NCBI GenBank assembly: GCA_045594105.1
Contig: JAZNXY010000091.1
Coordinates: forward strand, 1 to 61,226
DNA length: 61,226 nt
DNA from: URNF01 sp045594105
GTDB taxonomy: Bacteria > Bacillota > Clostridia > Oscillospirales > Acutalibacteraceae
Direction of reading: 5' to 3'
Below the pieces are notes generated by a model that saw only the letters and a list, made by a program, of their open reading frames with translations, was not told the DNA's origin and ran no database searches. The position numbers and the translations under genes were made by a program. Shown piece by piece: positions 8,343 to 15,936 of this stretch (position 1 is its first letter; each line of letters starts with the position of its first letter).

Positions 8343-8756
8343 GTGGATGTGAAAATCACGGTTGTCGGCGTGCAGGAAATAGACGGGCAAACCGACAAAA
8401 CCGAAATGACCACCGTAGGCACCCTAACCGAAGACGCAAACGGGTACGTTTTGCAGTATGCGGAAAGTGCCGCAACGGGTCTTGATAATACGGTGACTAC
8501 CTTGCGGATACAGCCGCAGATGGTGACGATGGAACGTACGGGCGCTCACGCAGGGCTGCTGGTGCTGGAATGTAAAAAAAGACATCTGTGCAGCTACGCC
8601 ACCCCGATAGGAAACGTGATGCTTGGCGTGTACACCGAAAAGGTGGATACACAGTTCATGCAGCTGGGCGGTACGGTACGGGTCTCCTACACGCTGGACG
8701 TAGGGGGCAATATGATGTCCCGACAGAAATTGACCGTCCGTGTAGAAGTTGCATAA
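8343..8756 (+). CDS. DUF1934 family beta-barrel protein (YwiB-like)
   Basis: The protein has 137 residues from a GTG at 8343 (VDVKITVVGVQEIDG), chosen because AAAAGGAG ends 8 bases upstream and the promoter lies at 8283-8311; the frame's longer start at 8157 lies before that promoter. The sequence is mostly predicted beta strands, including the family-typical positions GxxLxYxE (GYVLQYAES) and GLLVLECKKRHLCSYATPIG. DUF1934 proteins form a small lipocalin-like barrel of unknown function. The order DUF1934 then argS is the same as ywiB-argS in Bacillus, which supports the call; the reason for this linkage is not known. Confidence 0.88.
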   Translation: MDVKITVVGVQEIDGQTDKTEMTTVGTLTEDANGYVLQYAESAATGLDNTVTTLRIQPQMVTMERTGAHAGLLVLECKKRHLCSYATPIGNVMLGVYTEKVDTQFMQLGGTVRVSYTLDVGGNMMSRQKLTVRVEVA

Positions 8757-8773
8757 CAGAAAGGGAAAATGAT

Positions 8774-10513
8774 ATGTCTAAAATCGTAAACATAACCGAA
8801 AGTGTATTGAGAGAACGCATTGCGACAGCGGTGGCAGCAGCGGTTGCGGCGGGTGAACTGCCGGAAGCACCCCTGCCGGACTTTGCAGTGGAAATTCCCG
8901 GTGACCGTGCACACGGTGACCTTGCCGTTAACGTGGCAATGGTGTCTGCACGTGCATTTCGTAAGGCACCTCGTCAGATTGCGGATGCTATTTTGGCACA
9001 CATAACGCTTGACGGCACCTATTTCGAAAAGGCGGAGGTTGCAGGCCCCGGCTTTATTAACTTTTTCCTGTCTCCTGCGTATTATGCCGCCATTGTACGT
9101 GATGTATGTGAGTTAAAAAATGCATACGGCCGTTCGGATTTCGGCGCAGGCAAAAAGGTGATGGTGGAGTTCGTTTCCGCCAACCCCACAGGCCCTATGC
9201 ACATGGGTAACGCACGTGGCGGTGCGCTGGGCGATTCGCTCGCCGCTGTACTGGACGCCGCAGGTTACGATGTCTGGCGTGAGTTTTACGTCAATGACGC
9301 AGGTAACCAAATTGAAAAATTCGCTACCTCTCTGGAGGTGCGTTATCTGCAGATTTTCAAAGGGGAGCAAGAGGTTGTGCTTCCCGAAGACGCCTATCAC
9401 GGCGATGATATTAAAGAGCATGCGGCGGGCTTTGCCGCCATACATGGCGACAGCTTCGTAGGGGCAGACAGTGAGGCACGACGCACGGCTTTGGTAGAAT
9501 ATGCCTTGCCACGCAACATCGAAAAAATGCATCACGATATGGACCTGTACCGCATACGGTATGATGAGTGGTTTATGGAGTCCCGCCTGCATAACAGCGG
9601 TGAAGTCAGAGAGGTTATCGACATTCTGACCCAAAACGGTCTGACTTATGAAAAAGAAGGCGCTTTGTGGTATAAAAATGCCGAGATTTTGACCGAAAAA
9701 CTGCGTGCGGCAGGTAAAACCGATGCAGAAATCGAAAAATTAGAGCTTAAAGACGATGTGCTGATTCGTGCGAACGGCAATCCCACCTATTTTGCGGCGG
9801 ATATCGCCTATCATCGCAATAAGTTCTTACGTGGCTTTGACACCTGTATTGACGTGTGGGGTGCTGACCACCACGGTCACGTAGCACGTATGAAGGGCGC
9901 AATGGATGCCATTGGCCTGGACGGAGATAAGCTGCAGGTGGTACTCATTCAGCTGGTCCGTCTGATGCGTGACGGTGAGGTGGTCCGTATGTCTAAACGC
10001 TCGGGTAAAGCTATTCAGCTCGCCGACCTTTTGGACGAGGTGCCTGCGGATGCCGCCCGTTTCTTCTTCATTTTGCGTGAAGCAGGTACCCGTATGGACT
10101 TTGATTTGGACCTCGCTATTGAGCAATCGTCTTCTAATCCCGTGTATTACGTGCAGTACGCACACGCACGCATTTGCTCCATTTTCCGTAAAATGCAGGA
10201 AGAAGGGGTTAACTATGATTTGGCAGCCGCTTCTTTGGATGCGCTGTCCACCCCTGAAGAACGTGAGCTGATCCGGCATATTTCGGGATACAGCAATGAA
10301 ATTATTGAGGCGGCTAAAGAATATGAGCCCGCCCGCATTACCCGTTATGCACAAGAATTGGCTACGTTGTTCCACAAGTTCTACAATGCCTGCCGTGTTA
10401 TGGGCGAGGATGCAGGTCTTACGGCGGCACGTCTGGCATTGTGCGATGCTACCCGCATCACCCTGCATAATGCATTGACCCTTCTCAAAATAGAGGCACC
10501 GGAGGTTATGTAA
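8774..10513 (+). CDS. argS: Arginyl-tRNA synthetase
   Basis: This class I synthetase charges tRNA-Arg. It has 579 residues, a normal length. The N-terminal Arg_tRNA_synt_N domain (about 1-90) leads into the catalytic core, where HMGNARGG is the HIGH motif after SANPTGP and VRMSKRSGKAI is the KMSKS-like loop. The C-terminal DALR anticodon-binding domain ends in NALTLLKIEAPEVM. The start at 8774 has AAGGGAAAA upstream; a longer frame to 8588 only overlaps the DUF1934 gene. The stop overlaps the next start (TAATG at 10511-10515), so the CPBP protease is probably co-translated. Confidence 0.97.
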   Translation: MSKIVNITESVLRERIATAVAAAVAAGELPEAPLPDFAVEIPGDRAHGDLAVNVAMVSARAFRKAPRQIADAILAHITLDGTYFEKAEVAGPGFINFFLSPAYYAAIVRDVCELKNAYGRSDFGAGKKVMVEFVSANPTGPMHMGNARGGALGDSLAAVLDAAGYDVWREFYVNDAGNQIEKFATSLEVRYLQIFKGEQEVVLPEDAYHGDDIKEHAAGFAAIHGDSFVGADSEARRTALVEYALPRNIEKMHHDMDLYRIRYDEWFMESRLHNSGEVREVIDILTQNGLTYEKEGALWYKNAEILTEKLRAAGKTDAEIEKLELKDDVLIRANGNPTYFAADIAYHRNKFLRGFDTCIDVWGADHHGHVARMKGAMDAIGLDGDKLQVVLIQLVRLMRDGEVVRMSKRSGKAIQLADLLDEVPADAARFFFILREAGTRMDFDLDLAIEQSSSNPVYYVQYAHARICSIFRKMQEEGVNYDLAAASLDALSTPEERELIRHISGYSNEIIEAAKEYEPARITRYAQELATLFHKFYNACRVMGEDAGLTAARLALCDATRITLHNALTLLKIEAPEVM

Positions 10514-11490
10514 TGTATACCCCTGTGGATTATGAACAGCAGCGGGCGGAGATGCGTGAGGACGGCAACTTTGTCGGCGGTATTGTTTTGCTGACAGTTG
10601 CTCTGCTGTCTTTGGGCTTTACAGCCGTGGCACTGATACTGGTGGCGGCAGGAAAACTGTCTTTTGCGCAACTGGCACAGGAAGATCTGGGACTCGGAAA
10701 GACGGGGTATATGGTACTGTATATGTGTACCTATACCGTGTTTATGGGGTTGCCGCCGCTGTTGGTGTGTTTGTTGTTTCGTCGTTCCCTGCCGAAGCTT
10801 GAGATGCCTGCTGCACAGTGGCAGACACCTGCCGGCAGTGCGGCTTTTATGGTGGGCTTGGGCGGTTGTGCTGCCGCAAACCTTGTGGCATCGTACGTCA
10901 CGGCCTTCTTGGACAGCTTCGGCATTGTGCCGCCCGATGCACCCACCTTTCTGGAGAGCACACCACAAAGCTTGGTGCTGAACCTGGTGGTTTCGGCGTT
11001 GCTGCCCGCCTTGTTGGAGGAGCTGGCATTTCGCAAATGTATTTTAGGCACCTTGCAAAAATACGGACAGGGAACAGCGGTGCTGGTTTCCGCCCTGCTG
11101 TTCGGTGTGATACACGGCGGTATCTCACAAAGTGTTTTTGCGTTTCTGGTGGGTCTGGTGCTTGGCTTTATCACTGTAAAAACCGGCAGTATTCGTACGG
11201 CAATAGCTGTACATTTTGTCAATAACGCTCTTGCGGTGACAGCAGAGTATCTTACCCTGGGGATGGACCAATCGATACAGGGCATGGCATATACCGTTAT
11301 TATCGGGGTGACCGGCATCTGCGGTGTTGGTGCATTGATTTTCTCGGCGGTGAAGAAGAACGCCCTGTTTGCCAAAGCGACGTCCCGCTATGTTCCTTAT
11401 GGTTCAGTCGGTACTGTCTGGAGTGCACCGCTGATGATTATTGCGACGATACTGATTATTTTAAGAATGTTTTATACTAACTTAATGTGA
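10513..11490 (+). CDS. CPBP family intramembrane glutamic endopeptidase
   Basis: The protein has 325 residues and about eight hydrophobic segments. The CPBP (Abi) signature is complete: EELAFRKCILG with E169/E170 in motif 1, FGVIHG with the second-motif His, and a third motif in HFVNNALA. These enzymes cut proteins inside the membrane; bacterial members take part in bacteriocin self-immunity, protein maturation or sensing, and the substrate here is unknown. The gene starts on the last base of the argS stop codon and is 13 bases ahead of tadA, so all sit in one operon. Confidence 0.88.
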   Translation: MYTPVDYEQQRAEMREDGNFVGGIVLLTVALLSLGFTAVALILVAAGKLSFAQLAQEDLGLGKTGYMVLYMCTYTVFMGLPPLLVCLLFRRSLPKLEMPAAQWQTPAGSAAFMVGLGGCAAANLVASYVTAFLDSFGIVPPDAPTFLESTPQSLVLNLVVSALLPALLEELAFRKCILGTLQKYGQGTAVLVSALLFGVIHGGISQSVFAFLVGLVLGFITVKTGSIRTAIAVHFVNNALAVTAEYLTLGMDQSIQGMAYTVIIGVTGICGVGALIFSAVKKNALFAKATSRYVPYGSVGTVWSAPLMIIATILIILRMFYTNLM

Positions 11491-11503
11491 AGGTGTCTGT
11501 GTG

Positions 11504-11965
11504 ATGCAAGAAAAGTTTATGCAATTGGCACTCTCGTTGGCGGCCGAGGCGGCTGCTGAGGGCGAGGTGCCGGTGGGTGCGGTCGTTGTAAAAGACGGTG
11601 TGGTGGTCGGTATGGGCCGAAATCGTCGTGAAACCGCAAAAAACGCGTTGGCACACGCAGAAATAGAAGCAATACATACCGCCTGTGAAGCGTTGGGCGG
11701 TTGGCGACTTTCCGGCTGTGACCTGTATGTGACGTTGGAGCCGTGTCCTATGTGTGCAGGTGCCATTATCAACGCACGTATTGATACGGTATATGTCGGT
11801 ACCGATGACCCGAAGGCAGGGTCCTGCGGGTCGCTCACCAATCTGTTCGTTTTACCGTATAACCATAAACCGCAGTACGTAAACGGTGTCTGCAGTGGGC
11901 AATGTGCGACACAGCTGAAAGACTTTTTTAGAGAGATTCGCCAAAAAAAGAAAAAAGGTGAATAA
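11504..11965 (+). CDS. tadA: tRNA-specific adenosine-34 deaminase
   Basis: TadA converts A34 to inosine in tRNA-Arg(ACG). The protein has 153 residues; H51-A-E53 is the zinc-binding and proton-shuttle motif and PCPMCAGAI (C81, C84) completes the zinc site. GRNRRETAKNALAHAEI and ALGGWRLSGCDLYVTLEPC are typical of bacterial TadA. I chose the ATG at 11504; a GTG one codon earlier is in frame. The link to argS in one operon is functionally sensible because both concern decoding of Arg codons. Confidence 0.95.
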   Translation: MQEKFMQLALSLAAEAAAEGEVPVGAVVVKDGVVVGMGRNRRETAKNALAHAEIEAIHTACEALGGWRLSGCDLYVTLEPCPMCAGAIINARIDTVYVGTDDPKAGSCGSLTNLFVLPYNHKPQYVNGVCSGQCATQLKDFFREIRQKKKKGE

Positions 11966-11980
11966 AGTTTCTAAAATCAC

Positions 11981-12009
11981 TTGCAATTTTGAAAACACTA
12001 TGGTATAGT
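11981..12009 (+). promoter_or_regulatory. Promoter of the 45-aa peptide gene
   Basis: TTGCAA (11981-11986), 17-base spacer, TATAGT (12004-12009), 65 bases before the ATG. Confidence 0.8.
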
Positions 12010-12073
12010 GTGTACTGTGATGAAATATATCGCATAGTTTTTCTATGCTGAAATTTGAAAGAGGGAAAGACAA

Positions 12074-12211
12074 ATGAAGAAAGAGTATGTAGCACCTGAA
12101 TATCGTTCCCTGCAGTACGTGTTTGCTGAGGAAGTAGCTACCAGTGAAAATCCCTGGGGCGACATTACGACTGATTTGTCCTCTTTGTTGCCTCCGTCCG
12201 GCAACCCGTAA
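12074..12211 (+). CDS. Small peptide of unknown function (45 aa), MKxxYxxPx[FY] type
   Basis: The ATG at 12074 follows GAAAGAGGGAAAG; the gene has its own promoter (11981-12009) and terminator (12239-12267). The peptide begins MKKEYVAPEYRSLQYVF, has EE at 19-20, VATS at 21-24 and ends in LLPPSGNP. It matches the 46-residue peptide at 5886-6026 at Y5, P8, aromatic 10, the acidic pair at 19-20 and S24, so the two look like members of one family. Without a neighbouring modification or export gene I give no function. Confidence 0.78.
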   Translation: MKKEYVAPEYRSLQYVFAEEVATSENPWGDITTDLSSLLPPSGNP

Positions 12212-12238
12212 GCGGGAACAAAAGAGTAGATAGTATTG

Positions 12239-12267
12239 AAAGGCCTCAAGGAAGCTTGGGGCTTTTT
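12239..12267 (+). terminator. Terminator after the 45-aa peptide gene
   Basis: AAAGGCCTCAAG pairs with CTTGGGGCTTT (one bulged G, one G-U, GAAG loop), followed by a T run. Confidence 0.8.
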
Positions 12268-12387
12268 GTTTTGCCCGAAATACACTGCCATATAATAGAA
12301 GGTATATAAAATGTCGGTAAAGGTGTGGCAGTGCAAAAAAAGATTGTTATTTTTTTAACTTTTTTACAACAAAGTGCGAAAATGTGA

Positions 12388-12416
12388 TTGACAATGCAAT
12401 TTAATGAGAGTAAAAT
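12388..12416 (+). promoter_or_regulatory. Promoter of serC-serA
   Basis: TTGACA (12388-12393), 17-base spacer, TAAAAT (12411-12416). Confidence 0.88.
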
Positions 12417-12506
12417 AGGAACAACTGTAAACGCACAGTCATATTTTGCGTGTGAAAGGAATGGTTATAAAAGGCAAGAGTATACAATTTTTCCGCCGGT
12501 CCTTCT

Positions 12507-13556
12507 ATGCTGCCCGAGAGCGTTTTACGCACCGCAGCGGATGAAATGTTAGATTATCAGGGTTCAGGACAGTCTGTTATGGAAATGTCCCACCGCTCTA
12601 AAACTTACGATGCGATTATCAAAGAATGCGAAGCACTTCTCCGTGAAGTGATGAATATTCCGGATAACTACAAAGTGCTGTTTCTGCAGGGCGGCGCTTC
12701 TTCCCAGTTTGCTATGGTGCCGATGAACCTGATGACAGGCAACGGCAAAGCCGACTTTGTGATTACAGGTCAGTGGGCGACCAAAGCACAGAAGGAAGCG
12801 GCACGCTACGGCGAAGCTAACGTGGTTGCCAGCTCTAAAGATAAGACCTTCTCTTACATTCCGAAGCTGGATCCTGCGACCTTTACGCCGGATGCGGATT
12901 ATTTCCACATTTGTATGAATAACACCATCTACGGCACGGTGTATCATGAGCTGCCCGAAACGGGCAACGTGCCGCTGGTTGCGGATATTTCCTCCTGCAT
13001 TCTGTCCGAGCCGATTGATGTTTCCAAGTTCGGCGTGCTGTACGCAGGTGCACAGAAGAATATGGCGCCCGCAGGTCTTACCGTGGTCATCATCCGTGAA
13101 GATCTCATCGGCAATGCGATGGACATCACTCCCACTATGTTCAACTATCAGACCCACGCAGATAACGATTCCATGTTCAACACCCCGCCTTGCTACACCA
13201 TTTACATGGCAAAGCTGGTGCTCGAATGGATCAAAAACGAGGTGGGCGGTCTGGAGAAGATGAAAGAGATTAACGAAAAGAAAGCCGCTATTCTCTACAA
13301 CTTCCTCGATAACTCCAAAATGTTCAAAGGTACCGTTGTTCCCGAAGACCGTTCGCTTATGAATGTGCCGTTTGTAACGGGCAACGAAGAATTGGACGCC
13401 AAATTCGTAAAAGAAGCTGCCGCAGCGGGCTTTGTGAACCTGAAAGGTCACCGTTCTGTCGGCGGTATGCGTGCTTCCATTTACAACGCCATGCCGGTAG
13501 AGGGCGTCGAAAAGCTGGTTGCGTTTATGGCTGAATTTGAAAAAAATAACGGTTAA
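12507..13556 (+). CDS. serC: Phosphoserine aminotransferase (5' end problematic)
   Basis: SerC is a PLP enzyme that makes phosphoserine from 3-phosphohydroxypyruvate and glutamate. The first in-frame ATG (12507) gives 349 residues starting MLPESVLRTAADEMLDY. Translation upstream in the same frame reads RVYNFSAGPS (12477-12506), the conserved SerC N-terminus, so homology starts before the ATG. No ATG, GTG or TTG exists in that frame between the TAA at 12468 and 12507. AAAGGA at 12455-12460 fits a start near 12468-12471. Removing one A from the run at 12469-12472 would join an ATG at 12461 to this frame. The rest is intact, with the PLP lysine in YAGAQKNMAPAG and the C-terminal KGHRSVGGMRASIYNAMP. 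It is followed 12 bases later by serA. Confidence 0.9.
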   Translation: MLPESVLRTAADEMLDYQGSGQSVMEMSHRSKTYDAIIKECEALLREVMNIPDNYKVLFLQGGASSQFAMVPMNLMTGNGKADFVITGQWATKAQKEAARYGEANVVASSKDKTFSYIPKLDPATFTPDADYFHICMNNTIYGTVYHELPETGNVPLVADISSCILSEPIDVSKFGVLYAGAQKNMAPAGLTVVIIREDLIGNAMDITPTMFNYQTHADNDSMFNTPPCYTIYMAKLVLEWIKNEVGGLEKMKEINEKKAAILYNFLDNSKMFKGTVVPEDRSLMNVPFVTGNEELDAKFVKEAAAAGFVNLKGHRSVGGMRASIYNAMPVEGVEKLVAFMAEFEKNNG

Positions 13557-13567
13557 GGTGATTCATA

Positions 13568-14728
13568 ATGAAAATTTGTACTCTGAATAAGATCGCTGCT
13601 TGCGGCACCGACCGTCTGGGCGATGCCTACACCATCACCGATACGCTGGAAGGCGCTGCAGGTGTTATGGTGCGTTCCGCTTCGATGCATGACATGGAAA
13701 TGCCTGAAACGCTGCAGGCGATTGCTCGTGCAGGTGCAGGTGTTAACAATATCCCTGTAGATGTATGTGCGGAAAAAGGTGTTGTGGTATTCAACACCCC
13801 CGGTGCGAATGCGAATGCGGTAAAAGAATTGGTTATCGCAGGTTTGTTCCTCGCTTCCCGTAAAGTAGTGCCTGCTATCGAATGGGCGGCAACCCTTAAG
13901 GGTGAAGGCGACGCTGTCGGTAAATTGGTCGAGAAAGGCAAGGGACAGTTTACCGGCCCCGAAATACTCGGCAAAAAACTCGGTGTTATCGGTCTTGGCG
14001 CTATCGGCGTTCTGGTGGCCAATGCTGCCAAATCGCTCGGTATGGAGGTATACGGTTATGACCCCTATCTGTCGGTAAATGCCGCTTGGAATCTTTCCCG
14101 TTCCATCCATCATGCTGCAGACCTCGACACCATTTATGCGGAATGTGATTACATTACCGTACACGTGCCGCTGATGGCGGATACCAAAGGTATGCTTAAT
14201 GCTGATGCTTTTGCAAAGATGAAAGACGGCGTTCGTGTTCTCAACTTCTCCCGTGATGCACTTGTAAACGGTGCGGATATGCTGGCGGCACTGGCAAGCG
14301 GTAAGGTAGCTCGCTACGTAGTCGACTTCCCGACCGAAGAAATGCTCGGTGTAGAGAACGTTGTGGCGATTCCGCACCTTGGTGCTTCCACCCCCGAAAG
14401 TGAAGACAACTGTGCGGTTATGGCGGCGGATGAGCTGAAGGATTATCTCGAAAACGGTAATATTACCCATTCGGTCAACTATCCCGACGTACAGGCACCC
14501 CGCACTACCGCAAACCGTCTGTGCGTGCTGCATAAGAACATTCCCAATATGCTCACCCAGATCAGCGGTGCTGTTGCAAAAGAAGGCATCAACATTGCCG
14601 CAATGGTAAACCAGTCCCGCAAGGAATATGCGTATACCATTCTTGATGTGGATGCAGCACCTTCCGCTGAAGCACTTGCACACATTTCCGCTGTAGACGG
14701 CGTTATTCGTGTACGTCATATCGGCTAA
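13568..14728 (+). CDS. serA: D-3-phosphoglycerate dehydrogenase with C-terminal ACT domain
   Basis: SerA oxidises 3-phosphoglycerate, the first step of serine synthesis; serC, the second, is directly upstream. The protein has 386 residues. GLGAIGVLVANAAKSLGMEVYGYDP is the NAD-binding region, RAGAGVNNIPVD and NFSRDALVN are 2-hydroxyacid dehydrogenase motifs, and HLGASTPESEDNCAVMA carries the catalytic His. Residues from about 315 form a short ACT domain, normally the serine feedback site. Compared with 500-plus-residue SerA types the ASB domain is absent. The last gene, serB, is not in the window. Confidence 0.93.
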   Translation: MKICTLNKIAACGTDRLGDAYTITDTLEGAAGVMVRSASMHDMEMPETLQAIARAGAGVNNIPVDVCAEKGVVVFNTPGANANAVKELVIAGLFLASRKVVPAIEWAATLKGEGDAVGKLVEKGKGQFTGPEILGKKLGVIGLGAIGVLVANAAKSLGMEVYGYDPYLSVNAAWNLSRSIHHAADLDTIYAECDYITVHVPLMADTKGMLNADAFAKMKDGVRVLNFSRDALVNGADMLAALASGKVARYVVDFPTEEMLGVENVVAIPHLGASTPESEDNCAVMAADELKDYLENGNITHSVNYPDVQAPRTTANRLCVLHKNIPNMLTQISGAVAKEGINIAAMVNQSRKEYAYTILDVDAAPSAEALAHISAVDGVIRVRHIG

Positions 14729-14740
14729 TTGAAGATCAGC

Positions 14741-14770
14741 AAAAACGCCCTGCAATCGCAGGGCGTTTTT
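14741..14770 (+). terminator. Terminator of serC-serA
   Basis: A perfect 13-bp stem (AAAAACGCCCTGC) with an AATC loop and T tail. Confidence 0.95.
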
Positions 14771-14787
14771 TGAAAGGGTGACAGGAC

Positions 14788-15561
14788 ATGGTGTGGCAAT
14801 GGTCGGTTGGCGTTGCCTCCTTTATAATATTGGTATGGGGTACCTTGCCGTTTTTCACCGGCCGCATTTGTAATACAGGCGTGCGGGTGTGTGCCGCTGT
14901 CGGTATGGGCGGTATGCTGCTTTCTGTTTTCTGGGATACCGTATGGCAGGCGGTAGGATGCTTTTGGGAAAGCGGCACTGCGGCAAAGATTACCGTTTGT
15001 GCCGTAGTTGCCGTGATGGCGGCCCTGGTATTGCTGTTTGTCGGCATATCGGTTTTATTGATAGTGTCTGCAAACCGTTCAGGTACTGCCAAAGCGGCTA
15101 CTGTGCTGGTTCCCGGCGCTAAATTATACGTTGACCGTCTGTCAAAGGCACTGCAGCAGCGGCTGGATGCCGCCGTTATATACCTGCAAGCACATCCCGA
15201 TATGCCTTGTGTGGTAAGCGGAGGGCAAGGAGCAGACGAACCGCGCAGTGAGGCGGTTGCGATGCGTGATTATCTTGTGGGAAAGGGGATAGACGGCAAC
15301 CGTATTTATATGGAAGACAGGTCTACCAGTACCTTTGAAAATATGCAGTTTTCCCGTAAGGTCATTGACCAAAACGGTCTGCCGACCGCTGTGGTCATTG
15401 TGACACAGGAGTTTCACCAGTATCGCTGCGGCGTGTATGCAAAAAGGGCAGGGCTGCCGCCGATTTGTTCGGTCACCTGTAAAACAGGACTGCAGCTATT
15501 GCTGTGCTACTGGGTCAGAGAAATCGCAGGCGTGTGCCGTATGTGGATTCTTGGATATTGA
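14788..15561 (+). CDS. DUF218 (YdcF/ElyC-like) membrane protein
   Basis: The protein has 257 residues. Three or four hydrophobic segments fill the first 95 residues, followed by a DUF218 domain: VLVPGAKLYVDRLSKALQQRLD, CVVSGGQGADEPRSEAVAMRDYL, IYMEDRSTSTFENMQFSRKV and VIVTQEFHQYRCGVYAKR are the four family motifs. The E. coli relatives SanA and ElyC act on envelope barrier function and lipid-carrier metabolism, so an envelope role is likely but the reaction is unknown. AAAGGGTGA upstream serves as RBS. The gene lies between the serA terminator and its own double terminator, with no clear promoter seen. Confidence 0.85.
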   Translation: MVWQWSVGVASFIILVWGTLPFFTGRICNTGVRVCAAVGMGGMLLSVFWDTVWQAVGCFWESGTAAKITVCAVVAVMAALVLLFVGISVLLIVSANRSGTAKAATVLVPGAKLYVDRLSKALQQRLDAAVIYLQAHPDMPCVVSGGQGADEPRSEAVAMRDYLVGKGIDGNRIYMEDRSTSTFENMQFSRKVIDQNGLPTAVVIVTQEFHQYRCGVYAKRAGLPPICSVTCKTGLQLLLCYWVREIAGVCRMWILGY

Positions 15562-15573
15562 CAATTCAAACAA

Positions 15574-15660
15574 CTCCACCGTGTGTTTCTTTTTTAGAAA
15601 TATACGGTGGGGTTTTTATGAATTTTTGAATAAAAGTGAGGTTTTTGGGCTAAAAACCTC
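15574..15660 (+). terminator. Two tandem terminators upstream of rpoB
   Basis: First: a 17-bp stem 15574-15590/15596-15612 with three G-U pairs, a T5 loop and a T5 tail. Second: GAGGTTTTT and AAAAACCTC (15638-15660) followed by T-rich sequence. They insulate rpoB from the DUF218 gene. Confidence 0.85.
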
Positions 15661-15708
15661 ATTTTTTTATTTTTTTATAAAAAAAATAAGCCAATCGTCG
15701 AAAAACGA

Positions 15709-15737
15709 TTGACAAACCGAAAAATATCTTATATAAT
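15709..15737 (+). promoter_or_regulatory. Consensus promoter of rpoB-rpoC
   Basis: A perfect TTGACA (15709-15714), 17-base spacer and TATAAT (15732-15737). A short dyad (AATCGT/ACGATT) overlaps the -35. About 200 bases of AT-rich leader follow before rpoB, with no clear structure or reading frame. Confidence 0.93.
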
Positions 15738-15936
15738 ACCATAATGCATAATCATGGGTTTATATGCCTTTTGTTACAAATACAGTATAACACGGCAGAA
15801 GAAAAAAAGCAAGAGAAAATGAAAAAAACGTATATTTTCCAACCTTTTTCTAACCTGTGAGGAAAGCAAAAAATCAGTAAATTATTCTGCGGCAGGGGAC
15901 ATGCTGCGGATGAAACACAAAGGAGTGGTCGAGCCA

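Noticed and set aside
12043..12336. 97-codon minus-strand frame over the 45-aa peptide
   Set aside because: It crosses the promoter-proximal leader and the terminator, and the plus-strand peptide has complete signals.
13553..14755. A 400-codon minus-strand frame opposite serA
   Set aside because: Antisense shadow; no motif or ribosome site, and serA is unambiguous.
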